A stretch of 12,761 bases of DNA from Deltaproteobacteria bacterium RBG_16_44_11 (GCA_001797845.1 MGQN01000020.1:115531-128291), one strand, 5' to 3'; positions 6,314-12,761 are shown, counted from the stretch's first letter. Notes: a model not told the origin generated them from the letters alone. Program-made: numbers and translations.

Positions 6314-6643
6314 TTATTTGGTGGCTGACTCAGCACCCAGCAACCCCACCACGCCGCCGAACAGAATTTCAAATGAATGAAGGAACATCTTGCTCCAGGC
6401 ATCCAGAGATGGGATGGTTGCAGACCAGATGCCCAAGCCGCCGAGCAAAACCAGTATCGCCACCGCCACCACCAGCCTGCCCCACAAAAACTGTGTCTTC
6501 GGTGCCTGTGTTTGCGCCTGTAGGGCCATTGCCGCCGCACGCTGATCTAAATTTTTCACCTTACTCGGTTGGGTCTTAAGAGCTGTTTTCAGAGCAGACT
6601 TAAATACAGGAGTACCAATGTCGGTCTTAAAAAATACTGCCAT
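6314..6643 (-). CDS. Small membrane protein of unknown function
   Basis: 109 residues. The N-terminal half (1-53) is soluble and Lys/Gln/Ala-rich, with FKSALKTALKTQ and QRAAAMALQAQTQ suggesting an amphipathic helix. It is followed by a clear transmembrane helix LVVAVAILVLLGGLGIW (57-73). A second, shorter hydrophobic segment FEILFGGVVGLLGA (91-104) lies near the C-terminus, so one or two membrane passes are expected. AGGGAGG about 6 nt before the ATG at 6643 is a strong ribosome-binding site and the best evidence that it is a real gene. No family is recognised and no clear promoter was found immediately upstream. It may share transcription with the small secreted-protein gene 210 bp upstream on the same strand. 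Confidence 0.72.
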   Translation of the reverse strand: MAVFFKTDIGTPVFKSALKTALKTQPSKVKNLDQRAAAMALQAQTQAPKTQFLWGRLVVAVAILVLLGGLGIWSATIPSLDAWSKMFLHSFEILFGGVVGLLGAESATK

Positions 6644-6697
6644 AACTTACCTCCCTTTCTCGCACGAGTTATCCTAATTATCACATTATGACGAACG

Positions 6698-6840
6698 GCC
6701 TTCACGCCGCGCGCCCGCCAATTTATTAACTCTGATTCCATAGCATGCCGTAGGATATCATGCCCCTGCTTATACGGGATACTTCGATCTTTATGGCTAT
6801 ACATCTAAAGTATTAATCTTTTTTATCTGCGGCGTGAGGC
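6698..6840. repeat. Separated inverted repeat flanking a gene-poor insert
   Basis: GCCTTCACGCCGC (6698-6710) is inverted as GCGGCGTGAGGC (6829-6840), with one bulged base, around 118 bp of sequence. The right arm begins 13 bp past the stop codon of the truncated-looking secreted protein. The arms could be termini of a small inserted element or the base of a long RNA hairpin. No target-site duplication was recognised. Confidence 0.4.
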
Positions 6841-6853
6841 TTTATCTAATTCT

Positions 6854-6991
6854 TCATCTTATCCCCGCTTTGCTGTCGAGTTCGCCGGCCTGATAAGTAT
6901 ATTCTTTGATGAGAGATTTGATTTCAGCAAAGACAAGACTCGCTGAAACCAGGAAGACTAAAGAGACAGAATAAGCTAAACATTTTTTCAT
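6854..6991 (-). CDS. 45-residue secreted protein, probably a truncated family member
   Basis: The protein starts MKKCLAYSVSLVFLVSASLVFA, a textbook Sec signal peptide with likely cleavage after VFA (about residue 22). The mature part is only EIKSLIKEYTYQAGELDSKAGIR. EYTYQA.ELDSK resembles the start of longer (over 100-residue) periplasmic proteins I remember from deltaproteobacteria, where the next residues are typically SSRAIALEQVKRLLLEELG. Here a stop follows directly, so the gene looks like a 5' stump. Yet expression signals are excellent: a consensus promoter (7015-7043) and AGAGG about 6 nt before the ATG. It may be a functional mini-protein or a recent truncation. No remainder of the longer protein was found in the following 200 bp in any minus-strand frame. 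Confidence 0.7.
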   Translation of the reverse strand: MKKCLAYSVSLVFLVSASLVFAEIKSLIKEYTYQAGELDSKAGIR

Positions 6992-7014
6992 AATCAGCCT
7001 CTGCTTTTTTTGTA

Positions 7015-7043
7015 AATATAGAAGAAAACGAAGAGGGTGTCAA
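7015..7043 (-). promoter_or_regulatory. Consensus sigma-70 promoter of the 45-residue secreted gene
   Basis: On the minus strand TTGACA (7038-7043, perfect) is followed by a 17-bp spacer and TATATT (7015-7020, five of six). The start codon at 6991 lies about 24 nt past the -10 box, so the leader is very short and just holds the ribosome-binding site. Confidence 0.8.
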
Positions 7044-7119
7044 GGAAATGAAAACATTAATTTTTACAGACAAATTCAATGTTTTTAAGGTCATATTTCC
7101 TTCAGGTAACAGGCTGTAC

Positions 7120-7148
7120 TTGACACACAAAAACCTTCTTAATATACT
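7120..7148 (+). promoter_or_regulatory. Consensus sigma-70 promoter upstream of the Ste24-like protease gene
   Basis: TTGACA (7120-7125, perfect) is followed by a 17-bp spacer and TATACT (7143-7148, five of six). Transcription would start near 7155, leaving an untranslated leader of about 140 nt before the ATG at 7297. Confidence 0.75.
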
Positions 7149-7296
7149 GAGTTTATCCGAAGTAAGGTCTAAGCGAAACTCCGCATAAGTTTTCTTGGAT
7201 GAATCCGATTAATATATACTCTTAAATTCGCGCAGATTATGCTAAATAATCAAACTGTTCTAAAAGAAGTATCACTAAATTAAGAATGGACTGTGT

Positions 7297-8556
7297 ATGG
7301 AACAAAAGCTTTTGATTATATTTTTGGTATTATTCGTCGGCAGGTTTATCTGGAGATATTTTTTGCAAAACCTAAATATCCGCCACTTGCAGAGTCACGG
7401 CAAAAATATTCCACAAATTTTTCAAGATAGTATCGATGGAAATACGCTTTGCAAAATGGTTGACTATACAGTCGAAAATTCGCGATTGGAGTCAAAGGAA
7501 AATCTGGCGGATGATATTATAGCACTAGCCGTTTTGTGTCTTTTGCTGCCTTCTTTTGTGGTTGCGCTGACTGGATTAAAAATTCACTTTATCTGGCAGG
7601 CTTTAATATTTTTTGGCGTTTTTGCCGTGATTGGTGGAATTACCGGCATACCTTTTGATCTTTACGATACTTTTGTTTTGGAAAAGAAATATGGATTTTC
7701 CACCATCACCTGGCACATCTGGATAACCGATCTGATCAAATCCATTATTATTTCCGCTATTTTGCTATTCATTATGGTCAGCGCCTTTATGGCGTTTATT
7801 CTGTATTTGCCCGCAAGTTGGTGGTTCTGGGCATGGGTGTTTTTTACTTTGTTTGAAATTTTAATGCTATGGCTTTATCCGGTGGTGATTGCGCCACTGT
7901 TTAATAAATATGAACCGATAAAAGACGAATTACTCAAAGAAAAAATTACGGCATTAATGGCAAAGGTGGGATTGAAGGCCAAAGGAATTTATCAGGTAGA
8001 CGAAGGTAAACGTTCCAAACATACCAACGCTTATTTTACCGGTATCGGCAAAACCAAACGCATTGTTTTATATGATACGCTGCTGGCCGCTCATACACCG
8101 GAGGAAATTATCGCTGTGCTGGCACACGAAATCGGCCATTGGAAAAAGAAGCATATTCTAAAACAACTGACTTTTATGATTATCGCCTCTCTTGTTTTAT
8201 TATATTGTGTTTATTTGATTGTTAATTGGCCGCCGCTTTATAGTGCTTTTAGCCTGAAAGATACTCCTGTTTACGCGGGTCTGTTTTTAATTTCGTTTTA
8301 CCTTAGCGCCGCGGGATTTTTCCTAAGTCCCATTGGCGCGACTCTGTCGCGGCGCTATGAGCGTGAGGCCGACCTCATAGCCTGGGAATTAACGGGAACC
8401 GCCGCGCCCATGATCGACGCCCTGAAACGATTAGCCAAAGACAACTTAGCTAATCTGCATCCCCATCCTTTGTATGTCTGGTTTTATTATTCCCATCCGC
8501 CGCTTGTTGAACGCATTACATATTTGAAGACACTGGAAAATAGACAAGGAGAGTGA
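7297..8556 (+). CDS. Ste24-like (CAAX prenyl protease 1 type) M48 zinc metalloprotease
   Basis: An integral inner-membrane zinc endopeptidase of 419 residues, normal for the Ste24 group and longer than HtpX. It has hydrophobic segments at about 4-20, 70-95, 100-120, 147-172, 176-202, 289-310 and 325-345. The N-terminal M48 region includes FDLYDTFVLEKKYGFS (120-135). The zinc site is HEIGH (277-281: His277, Glu278, His281), with Glu355 of YEREAD (354-359) as the likely third ligand. The C-terminal YSHPPLVERI (398-407) is a Ste24 signature. In eukaryotes this family trims prenylated proteins. Bacteria generally lack that substrate, so membrane-protein quality control is more likely here (inference). 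The ribosome-binding site before the ATG is weak (ATGGA). An out-of-frame ATG at 7286 is not a better start. Confidence 0.93.
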   Translation: MEQKLLIIFLVLFVGRFIWRYFLQNLNIRHLQSHGKNIPQIFQDSIDGNTLCKMVDYTVENSRLESKENLADDIIALAVLCLLLPSFVVALTGLKIHFIWQALIFFGVFAVIGGITGIPFDLYDTFVLEKKYGFSTITWHIWITDLIKSIIISAILLFIMVSAFMAFILYLPASWWFWAWVFFTLFEILMLWLYPVVIAPLFNKYEPIKDELLKEKITALMAKVGLKAKGIYQVDEGKRSKHTNAYFTGIGKTKRIVLYDTLLAAHTPEEIIAVLAHEIGHWKKKHILKQLTFMIIASLVLLYCVYLIVNWPPLYSAFSLKDTPVYAGLFLISFYLSAAGFFLSPIGATLSRRYEREADLIAWELTGTAAPMIDALKRLAKDNLANLHPHPLYVWFYYSHPPLVERITYLKTLENRQGE

Positions 8557-8567
8557 GGTTATACCAA

Positions 8568-8691
8568 ATGAAAAGGGGGAGAAAATTTTCAGGATGCGCT
8601 CCAGCGAATTGAAAAAGGCGAAGAGCCGGTATTCTTTTTTCATCAAATTTATTTAATTAATACGTGGCATTCTTTTAATAATGTGATATGA
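8568..8691 (+). pseudogene. Possible short frameshifted gene relic after the protease
   Basis: ATG at 8568 follows GAGG and lies 11 nt after the protease stop, but its frame ends after 14 codons. One base fewer in the run AAAAGGGGG (8571-8579) would give MKGGENFQDALQRIEKGEEP and about 20 more residues to a stop at 8689-8691. The first half reads like normal coding sequence and the second half (FFFHQIYLINTWHSF) less so. No family is recognised and chance cannot be excluded. Confidence 0.25.
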
Positions 8692-8721
8692 ATAAAATCA
8701 TTTATTTCAGGGTATTATATT

Positions 8722-9192
8722 ATGGCTGATAAATCAAAACTGGGGATGGATTTTCCCGTCTACACAATGGTAGTGGAAAAAACAAAAATTGCCGAATTTG
8801 CCGCCGCGGTAGCGCTGAAAGACAGTACAAGAGAAATCGATCCTATTTATTACGATGAAGAAGCGGCAAAAAAAGCCGGCTATAAGGGTATACCAGTGCC
8901 GCCAACTTTTATGACCAGCTGCTTTTTTTGGACGGATGGCCTGATGGGTATAGTTAAAGCATTAGGCGTTGATTTAGGTAATCTTTTGCACAGCGAAGAA
9001 GAATACGAGTATTTCGGAAATATTTACGCTGGTGATATCATTACCCGCAAAATGAAAGTTGTGGAGATGTATGAAAGAGGCAAAAGGGATCGCATAGGCA
9101 GGTTTGTGGATGTTACTGTACTGGAGACGAAAGTAATAAATCAGCGGGGTGAATTGGTGGTTAAAGTCCGCTCAACGATGATAGAAAGATAG
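8722..9192 (+). CDS. MaoC-like dehydratase subunit (FAS1-like/HadA type, hot-dog fold)
   Basis: 156 residues, one hot-dog domain. REIDPIYYDEEAAKKAGYKG (37-56) and VPPTFMTSCFFW (59-70) match the N-terminal MaoC dehydratase family that includes mycobacterial HadA. LLHSEEEYEYFGNIYAGD (88-105) is the usual central helix-strand motif. In such pairs this subunit usually binds the acyl chain and lacks the catalytic Asp/His of the hydratase motif, which agrees with what is seen here. The next gene, 10 bp downstream, carries that motif, so the two probably form a heterodimer that hydrates or dehydrates (R)-3-hydroxyacyl thioesters. CAGGG about 9 nt before the ATG is a fair ribosome-binding site. Which pathway it serves (fatty acid, polyketide-like lipid or degradation) is not evident. 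Confidence 0.85.
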   Translation: MADKSKLGMDFPVYTMVVEKTKIAEFAAAVALKDSTREIDPIYYDEEAAKKAGYKGIPVPPTFMTSCFFWTDGLMGIVKALGVDLGNLLHSEEEYEYFGNIYAGDIITRKMKVVEMYERGKRDRIGRFVDVTVLETKVINQRGELVVKVRSTMIER

Positions 9193-9202
9193 GCAAACAT
9201 CC

Positions 9203-9652
9203 ATGGTTATAAAATATGACAATATTAACATTGGCGATCCAATTCCTTCTTACACTTCTGCCGCTATTACCAGAACTCATTTGGTGCGTTATGCCGGGGC
9301 TTCCGGTGATTTTAATCCGCTGCATCACGATGCAACCTTCATTAAAATGATCGGCATGGACAATGTTATTGCCCATGGTATGTTGGTCATGGGAATTGCC
9401 GGAGAAGCTATCACTTCCTGGATCACCCACAAAAATTTGCGAAAATTCCATGCTCGTTTTCTGAGTATGACGGAACCGATTGATTGTGACAATGTGGAAA
9501 ATACGAAAAAGAGGGCGACCATCGTTGTTACCGGCAAAGTAGTAAAAAAGTATGAAGAAAATGGTGAAAAAAGAATTCAGTGCGATATCATCGCGAAAGA
9601 TCTATTAGGCAGTAGAAAATTAGACGGATTTTTTATTGTGGCTCTTCCTTGA
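9203..9652 (+). CDS. MaoC-like (R)-hydratase/dehydratase catalytic subunit (HadB type)
   Basis: 149 residues, single hot-dog domain. YAGASGDFNPLHHD (30-43) followed by VIAHGMLVMGIAGE (55-68) is the hydratase-2 signature. Asp36 and His41 have the same five-residue spacing as the catalytic Asp/His pair of Aeromonas PhaJ. The likely reaction is reversible hydration of trans-2-enoyl-CoA or -ACP to the (R)-3-hydroxyacyl form. The start at 9203 is 10 nt past the stop of the HadA-like gene, with GATAGG in its last codons as a weak ribosome-binding site, indicating translational coupling. The signature is complete and undamaged. A free-standing PhaJ-type enoyl-CoA hydratase is the alternative, but the tight pairing with the non-catalytic subunit argues for a heterodimer. 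Confidence 0.87.
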   Translation: MVIKYDNINIGDPIPSYTSAAITRTHLVRYAGASGDFNPLHHDATFIKMIGMDNVIAHGMLVMGIAGEAITSWITHKNLRKFHARFLSMTEPIDCDNVENTKKRATIVVTGKVVKKYEENGEKRIQCDIIAKDLLGSRKLDGFFIVALP

Positions 9653-9703
9653 CGAATTTCCTGCATTAAAGCTAAAACTTAAATAATCTTGTAAGGTAAT
9701 TTT

Positions 9704-11068
9704 ATGAAAGCCCGCATTTTGGTTATTGATGACGACGCCATCGCCTGTGAATTTCTACAGGAAGCCCTCCGGATTGATGGCTACGATGTGACGACTTATA
9801 CCTCCGCTCAAGAAGCGCTAAAGCAAGACCTTTCTTCATATGACTTGCTGATGTCCGATATTCGTATGCCCGGAATGGATGGATTGCAGTTACTGGGAGA
9901 GGCGCACAAAAAGTGGCCGAACTTACCTGTTATTCTAATGACTGCTTATGGTTCCCTGGAAACAACCATGGATGCTATAAGCATGGGTGCCTGGGACTAT
10001 ATCAGTAAACCTTTTTCTCCGGAAGATTGCCGGGCTATTGTAAAAAAGGTGCTGGAAGTCCGAGAGCTACGGGAACGTCGCTTGAAATTGCAGCCGGAAA
10101 CGGCCGAAGAGCCGAAATTAATCGGTTCATCCGCGACCATGGTTGAATTTTACAAGCAAATCGCGCGTGTCGCTGATGCGCCGGCCAGTGTTTTAATAGA
10201 AGGAGAAAGCGGCACAGGAAAAGAATTGACTGCTCGTTCTTTGCATAATATGTCGTCGCGCCGCGCCAAGCCTTTTGTTGTCGTCCACTGCGGCGCTATT
10301 CCCGATAATTTGTTGGAGTCCGAACTCTTTGGCTATGAAAAAGGTTCTTTTACCGGAGCCGACCATCAGCATATCGGACTTTTGGAATCGGCGGAGGGCG
10401 GGACAATTTTTCTCGATGAAATCACAGAAATATCCACAGCCCTGCAAGGTAAATTTTTACGGTTTATGCAAAATGGTGAAGTAAGAAGAATAGGCGGCCA
10501 TAAGGTGCGCCATGTGGCTGTGCGAGTGGTTGCGGCTGCCAATAAAAAGATTGACGAAGAGGTGAACAAAGGCCTCTTTCGCGGGGATTTGTTGTATAGA
10601 TTTATTGTGCGCTTGCGCATTCCATCCTTGAGAGAGCATAAAGAAGATATTCCTTTGCTCGTTGAATCGTTGTTGAAAAAACTAGGTTATCCCAACGTGC
10701 GCGTTTCTTTGGAGGCTATGGAATTACTTATGACGTATAACTGGCCGGGCAACGTGCGGGAAATGGAAAATGTCTTACAGCAAACAATTTTGCTGTCTCC
10801 TTTTGCGGTTATTCTTCCTGATAATTTACCGGTGCATTTTCAGGAAAGACAAGAAAACAAAGAGACTACAGCATTGCCCAATATGTCTCCACTGGAAACA
10901 GCCGAAAGAGATAAAATCATGCAAACACTTAAAGAAACTTCATGGAATCAATCTAAAACAGCACAAATCCTGGATATTGACCGCAAAACATTGCGGCTGA
11001 AAATTCGCCGCTATGGATTATTAGACGAAAAACGTTCTGTAAAAACAGTATCTGCCAAGAAAAGGTGA
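9704..11068 (+). CDS. NtrC-family sigma-54-dependent response regulator
   Basis: 454 residues in three domains. The receiver domain (1-120) has the acidic pocket Asp9-11, phospho-acceptor Asp52 (SDIRMPG), Thr80 and Lys102. The AAA+ domain (about 137-365) has Walker A GESGTGKE (167-174), the sigma-54 contact loop GSFTGA (214-219), Walker B GTIFLDEI (233-240), arginine fingers in FRGDLLYRF (Arg293, Arg299) and YNWPGNVREMENVL (345-358). The Fis-type helix-turn-helix (about 396-436) contains WNQSKTAQILDIDRKTLRLKI. The sigma-54 loop is GSFTGA, not the usual GAFTGA. AAGGTAA about 6 nt before the ATG supports the start. It lies 51 bp after the MaoC pair and converges on a sensor kinase gene, its likely phospho-donor. 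Target promoters are unknown. Confidence 0.94.
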   Translation: MKARILVIDDDAIACEFLQEALRIDGYDVTTYTSAQEALKQDLSSYDLLMSDIRMPGMDGLQLLGEAHKKWPNLPVILMTAYGSLETTMDAISMGAWDYISKPFSPEDCRAIVKKVLEVRELRERRLKLQPETAEEPKLIGSSATMVEFYKQIARVADAPASVLIEGESGTGKELTARSLHNMSSRRAKPFVVVHCGAIPDNLLESELFGYEKGSFTGADHQHIGLLESAEGGTIFLDEITEISTALQGKFLRFMQNGEVRRIGGHKVRHVAVRVVAAANKKIDEEVNKGLFRGDLLYRFIVRLRIPSLREHKEDIPLLVESLLKKLGYPNVRVSLEAMELLMTYNWPGNVREMENVLQQTILLSPFAVILPDNLPVHFQERQENKETTALPNMSPLETAERDKIMQTLKETSWNQSKTAQILDIDRKTLRLKIRRYGLLDEKRSVKTVSAKKR

Positions 11069-11123
11069 ATCACACAGGTATTTATTTGGGGTATGGGGAA
11101 AATGTTTATTTTATGCTGCACAC

Positions 11124-12674
11124 CTATAAGAATTGCTTCTTATTATCAGATATCGGCAAATAAAGAATAATTGAAGTTCCCTGCCCCGGTGAGCTTTTAA
11201 TTTCCATTTTACCACCGTGCATTTTAATAATATCGCGGACAATTGCCAACCCTAATCCTCGCATGCCCCCATCTTGTCTGGTACTAAAAAAAGGTTCGCA
11301 GGCTTTTTCAATTATTTCCGGAGGTATGCCCTTGCCGGTATCCTGAAGGGTTATCGCGACAACACCACTTTGAACAAGCGTTTCAGCAGAAACGGCTATT
11401 TTCCCTCCCTGCGGCATTGCTTCGAGCGAGTTTTGAAGGATATTCAATAGCACAGTTTGAATACGATAACGATCGACATATACAGGTTCCATAGTGGTAT
11501 TGAATTGGACATTAATTTCTATTTTATTTTTCGTTAGAAGCGGTTCAACCAGCGGAAGTGTTTCGCTCAAAAGTTGTTGGACAGTAATCAGTTCAAAACG
11601 AGGTTCAGGAAGGCGTGTGGCCTTACGTACATTTTGAATAACATCGTCAAGCCTCTGTGTTTGCTGCACGATTAATTGTAATTTATGAGACACATCTTTT
11701 GGGAAATCTTCTCTTTCCAGCAATAGCTTGGCCAGCCCTCCGATAGAATGAATAGGCGTACCCAAATCATGAGCAAGGTTGGCGGTTAGATGACCTAAGG
11801 CGGTCAATTGTTGTAATTCATCGACTTGTTTTTGCAATTGAACGACTTTACTTGTTTCCTCACGAACTCGATCTTCTAAGTGTTTGGTTAAATCTAAGTT
11901 TTTGGACATCACCTGCTGAATTTCATCGGCCATCATGTTGAAATGCTCGGCAAGCTGTCCCCATTCATCACGGCGAACTATCGGAATGCGGTTTATGTAT
12001 TGCCCTTTTTGGAATTCATCAATTGTCTGGATGATCAGCTTTAGAGGGCCACCGATCATCCAGCCGTAACTTAATCCCAACAGCAAAAGAATCATCAGCA
12101 ATAAACCGCCGCTGCTGACAATGAGCAGTTGCTGGGCGCGGCTCATAATTTCGGCGTTAGCGCGCGAGAAGCCAATGATACCGATAACGATACGCGAATC
12201 TTTTATTTCTTCCGAGACAGGATATAGCAAACCTAAAGCCGGACCTCCTTCCGTAGATATCTTCGTATAATGTGATTTTCGCTTTGTGCTGGCGGAAGCC
12301 ACGATATTATCCGGCCACTCATATTGCACCCGGCTGGCGCCAGCCACATGATCAACGTTGTTGTGACCAATGTCAAAAATATCAATTCTTGCCAGGCGCG
12401 CGTCAGCCTGAATGTGGTCTTTAAGGGCGGAATCGAGAGCCAGAAGGCCGCGTTTTGTAGGAAAATACTGATAAAACGTGCTGACTGTTTCGGCCACATC
12501 TTCAAGCCTTTTTACCTGCTGGTCGACTAATATTTTGTCCAAAACAGTCAATTGAATTAAGCCCCAGAAGGCCATGGTTAAAGCAAGACCGACAACAGTT
12601 AACGTAATCAGTCTTACGCGTACGGTAAGATTTTCATTGTAAGCAATAATTCTATTTAGAGTTTTTTTAAACAT
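11124..12674 (-). CDS. Membrane sensor histidine kinase (HAMP-HisKA-HATPase)
   Basis: 516 residues. Transmembrane helix 1 (about 21-45) and helix 2 (about 182-207) enclose a periplasmic sensor region of about 135 residues of unrecognised type. A HAMP linker (about 208-260) and a short coiled coil (about 262-292) follow. The dimerisation and phospho-acceptor region is LTANLAHDLGTPIHSIGG (296-313), with His302 in an HDLGTP box in place of the common HEIRNP. The ATPase domain has the N-box ILQNSLEAM (412-420, Asn415), DTGKGI (445-450), PFFSTR (461-466) and GLGLAI (473-478). It should phosphorylate the NtrC-type regulator encoded convergently 55 bp away. No clear terminator lies between them. The ribosome-binding site before 12674 is weak, but the first membrane helix fits this start. 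A poor -10-like TATATT lies in the upstream 50 bp. Confidence 0.93.
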   Translation of the reverse strand: MFKKTLNRIIAYNENLTVRVRLITLTVVGLALTMAFWGLIQLTVLDKILVDQQVKRLEDVAETVSTFYQYFPTKRGLLALDSALKDHIQADARLARIDIFDIGHNNVDHVAGASRVQYEWPDNIVASASTKRKSHYTKISTEGGPALGLLYPVSEEIKDSRIVIGIIGFSRANAEIMSRAQQLLIVSSGGLLLMILLLLGLSYGWMIGGPLKLIIQTIDEFQKGQYINRIPIVRRDEWGQLAEHFNMMADEIQQVMSKNLDLTKHLEDRVREETSKVVQLQKQVDELQQLTALGHLTANLAHDLGTPIHSIGGLAKLLLEREDFPKDVSHKLQLIVQQTQRLDDVIQNVRKATRLPEPRFELITVQQLLSETLPLVEPLLTKNKIEINVQFNTTMEPVYVDRYRIQTVLLNILQNSLEAMPQGGKIAVSAETLVQSGVVAITLQDTGKGIPPEIIEKACEPFFSTRQDGGMRGLGLAIVRDIIKMHGGKMEIKSSPGQGTSIILYLPISDNKKQFL

Positions 12675-12726
12675 ATCTTAGATAGAATATAGCAGAAAGA
12701 AAAAAAATTAACTAGAAGTGTATAAA

Positions 12727-12759
12727 AAAGAAGGGACAGGTTTTTCCTGTCCCTTCTTT
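12727..12759 (-). terminator. Strong intrinsic terminator of a minus-strand gene beyond the right edge
   Basis: A 14-bp perfect stem AAAGAAGGGACAGG (12727-12740) with CCTGTCCCTTCTTT (12746-12759) encloses a TTTTT loop. On the minus strand it is followed by TTTTTTATA, so it ends transcripts coming from the right. The kinase gene therefore probably has its own promoter in 12675-12725. The GGGACAGG core also resembles a common dispersed repeat, so it may have dual origin. Confidence 0.8.
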
Positions 12760-12761
12760 AA

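Larger units (their letters stand above)
6992..7296. other. Divergent promoter region between the small secreted gene and the Ste24-like gene
   Basis: Two consensus sigma-70 promoters point away from each other (7015-7043 minus, 7120-7148 plus), with about 76 bp between their -35 boxes. The stretch between them and the leader of about 140 nt before 7297 show no obvious hairpin, riboswitch or additional gene. Confidence 0.7.

Noticed and set aside
6589..6804. 71-codon minus-strand frame before and into the small membrane protein gene
   Set aside because: It has no ribosome-binding site, overlaps the strong ribosome-binding site and start of the 109-residue gene in another frame, and resembles no family.
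6924..7130. 68-codon minus-strand frame over the divergent promoter region
   Set aside because: It crosses the promoter and most of the 45-residue secreted gene in a different frame, and has no ribosome-binding site or family features.
10193..11000. Several 60-84 codon frames on both strands within the response regulator gene
   Set aside because: They are shadows of the AAA+ domain coding frame, without start signals or recognisable products.
11069..11123. AGGT...ACCT pairing as a terminator between regulator and kinase
   Set aside because: The stem is only about 4 bp with a loop of some 40 nt and no adjacent T-run.

Overview
The window looks like chromosomal DNA of a Gram-negative bacterium, most likely a deltaproteobacterium (Desulfobacterota, perhaps the Syntrophus/Smithella side). 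This is inference from several signs: an outer-membrane lipoprotein with an OmpA peptidoglycan-binding domain, a gene pair that resembles the Kdo-modifying enzymes of lipopolysaccharide synthesis, an NtrC-type sigma-54 activator, a bacterial Ste24-like protease, and dispersed palindromic intergenic repeats. No rRNA, tRNA, CRISPR array, phage gene or transposase was found.

Left part (1-1851, minus strand): the 5' two thirds of rsmG (16S rRNA m7G methyltransferase) runs off the left edge. Upstream of it is a 407-residue lipoprotein that joins an OmpA-like domain to a C-terminal domain resembling a circularly permuted papain-fold (NlpC/P60 or LRAT-like) thiol hydrolase. A good sigma-70 promoter lies upstream of the lipoprotein.

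Central part (2195-5478, plus strand): trmJ (tRNA ribose methyltransferase) starts at TTG and is overlapped by a tiny upstream frame. Then come an iron-type alcohol dehydrogenase and a DegT-family aminotransferase that match KdnB and KdnA. Together these two would oxidise C8 of Kdo and transaminate it to 8-amino-3,8-dideoxy-octulosonate (Kdo8N), a change to the LPS inner core. The block ends in two structured repeats and a strong bidirectional terminator.

Right of that (5867-6991, minus strand) is a zone of small, poorly conserved genes: a probably frameshifted gene with a hydrophobic N-terminus, a 109-residue membrane protein, and a 45-residue secreted protein. The last has its own consensus promoter and looks like the stump of a longer family. 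A second consensus promoter faces away from it towards the Ste24-like zinc metalloprotease (7297-8556).

Final part: a pair of MaoC-like hot-dog proteins (8722-9652) probably forms a two-subunit (R)-3-hydroxyacyl dehydratase. It is followed by an NtrC-family response regulator (9704-11068), which converges on a membrane sensor histidine kinase (11124-12674, minus). The two regulators are 55 bp apart and are likely partners. A hairpin at the right edge is oriented as the terminator of a minus-strand gene beyond the window.

The most interesting items are the Kdo8N pair outside its best-known host, the OmpA/papain-fold fusion lipoprotein, and the small secreted protein with a consensus promoter.
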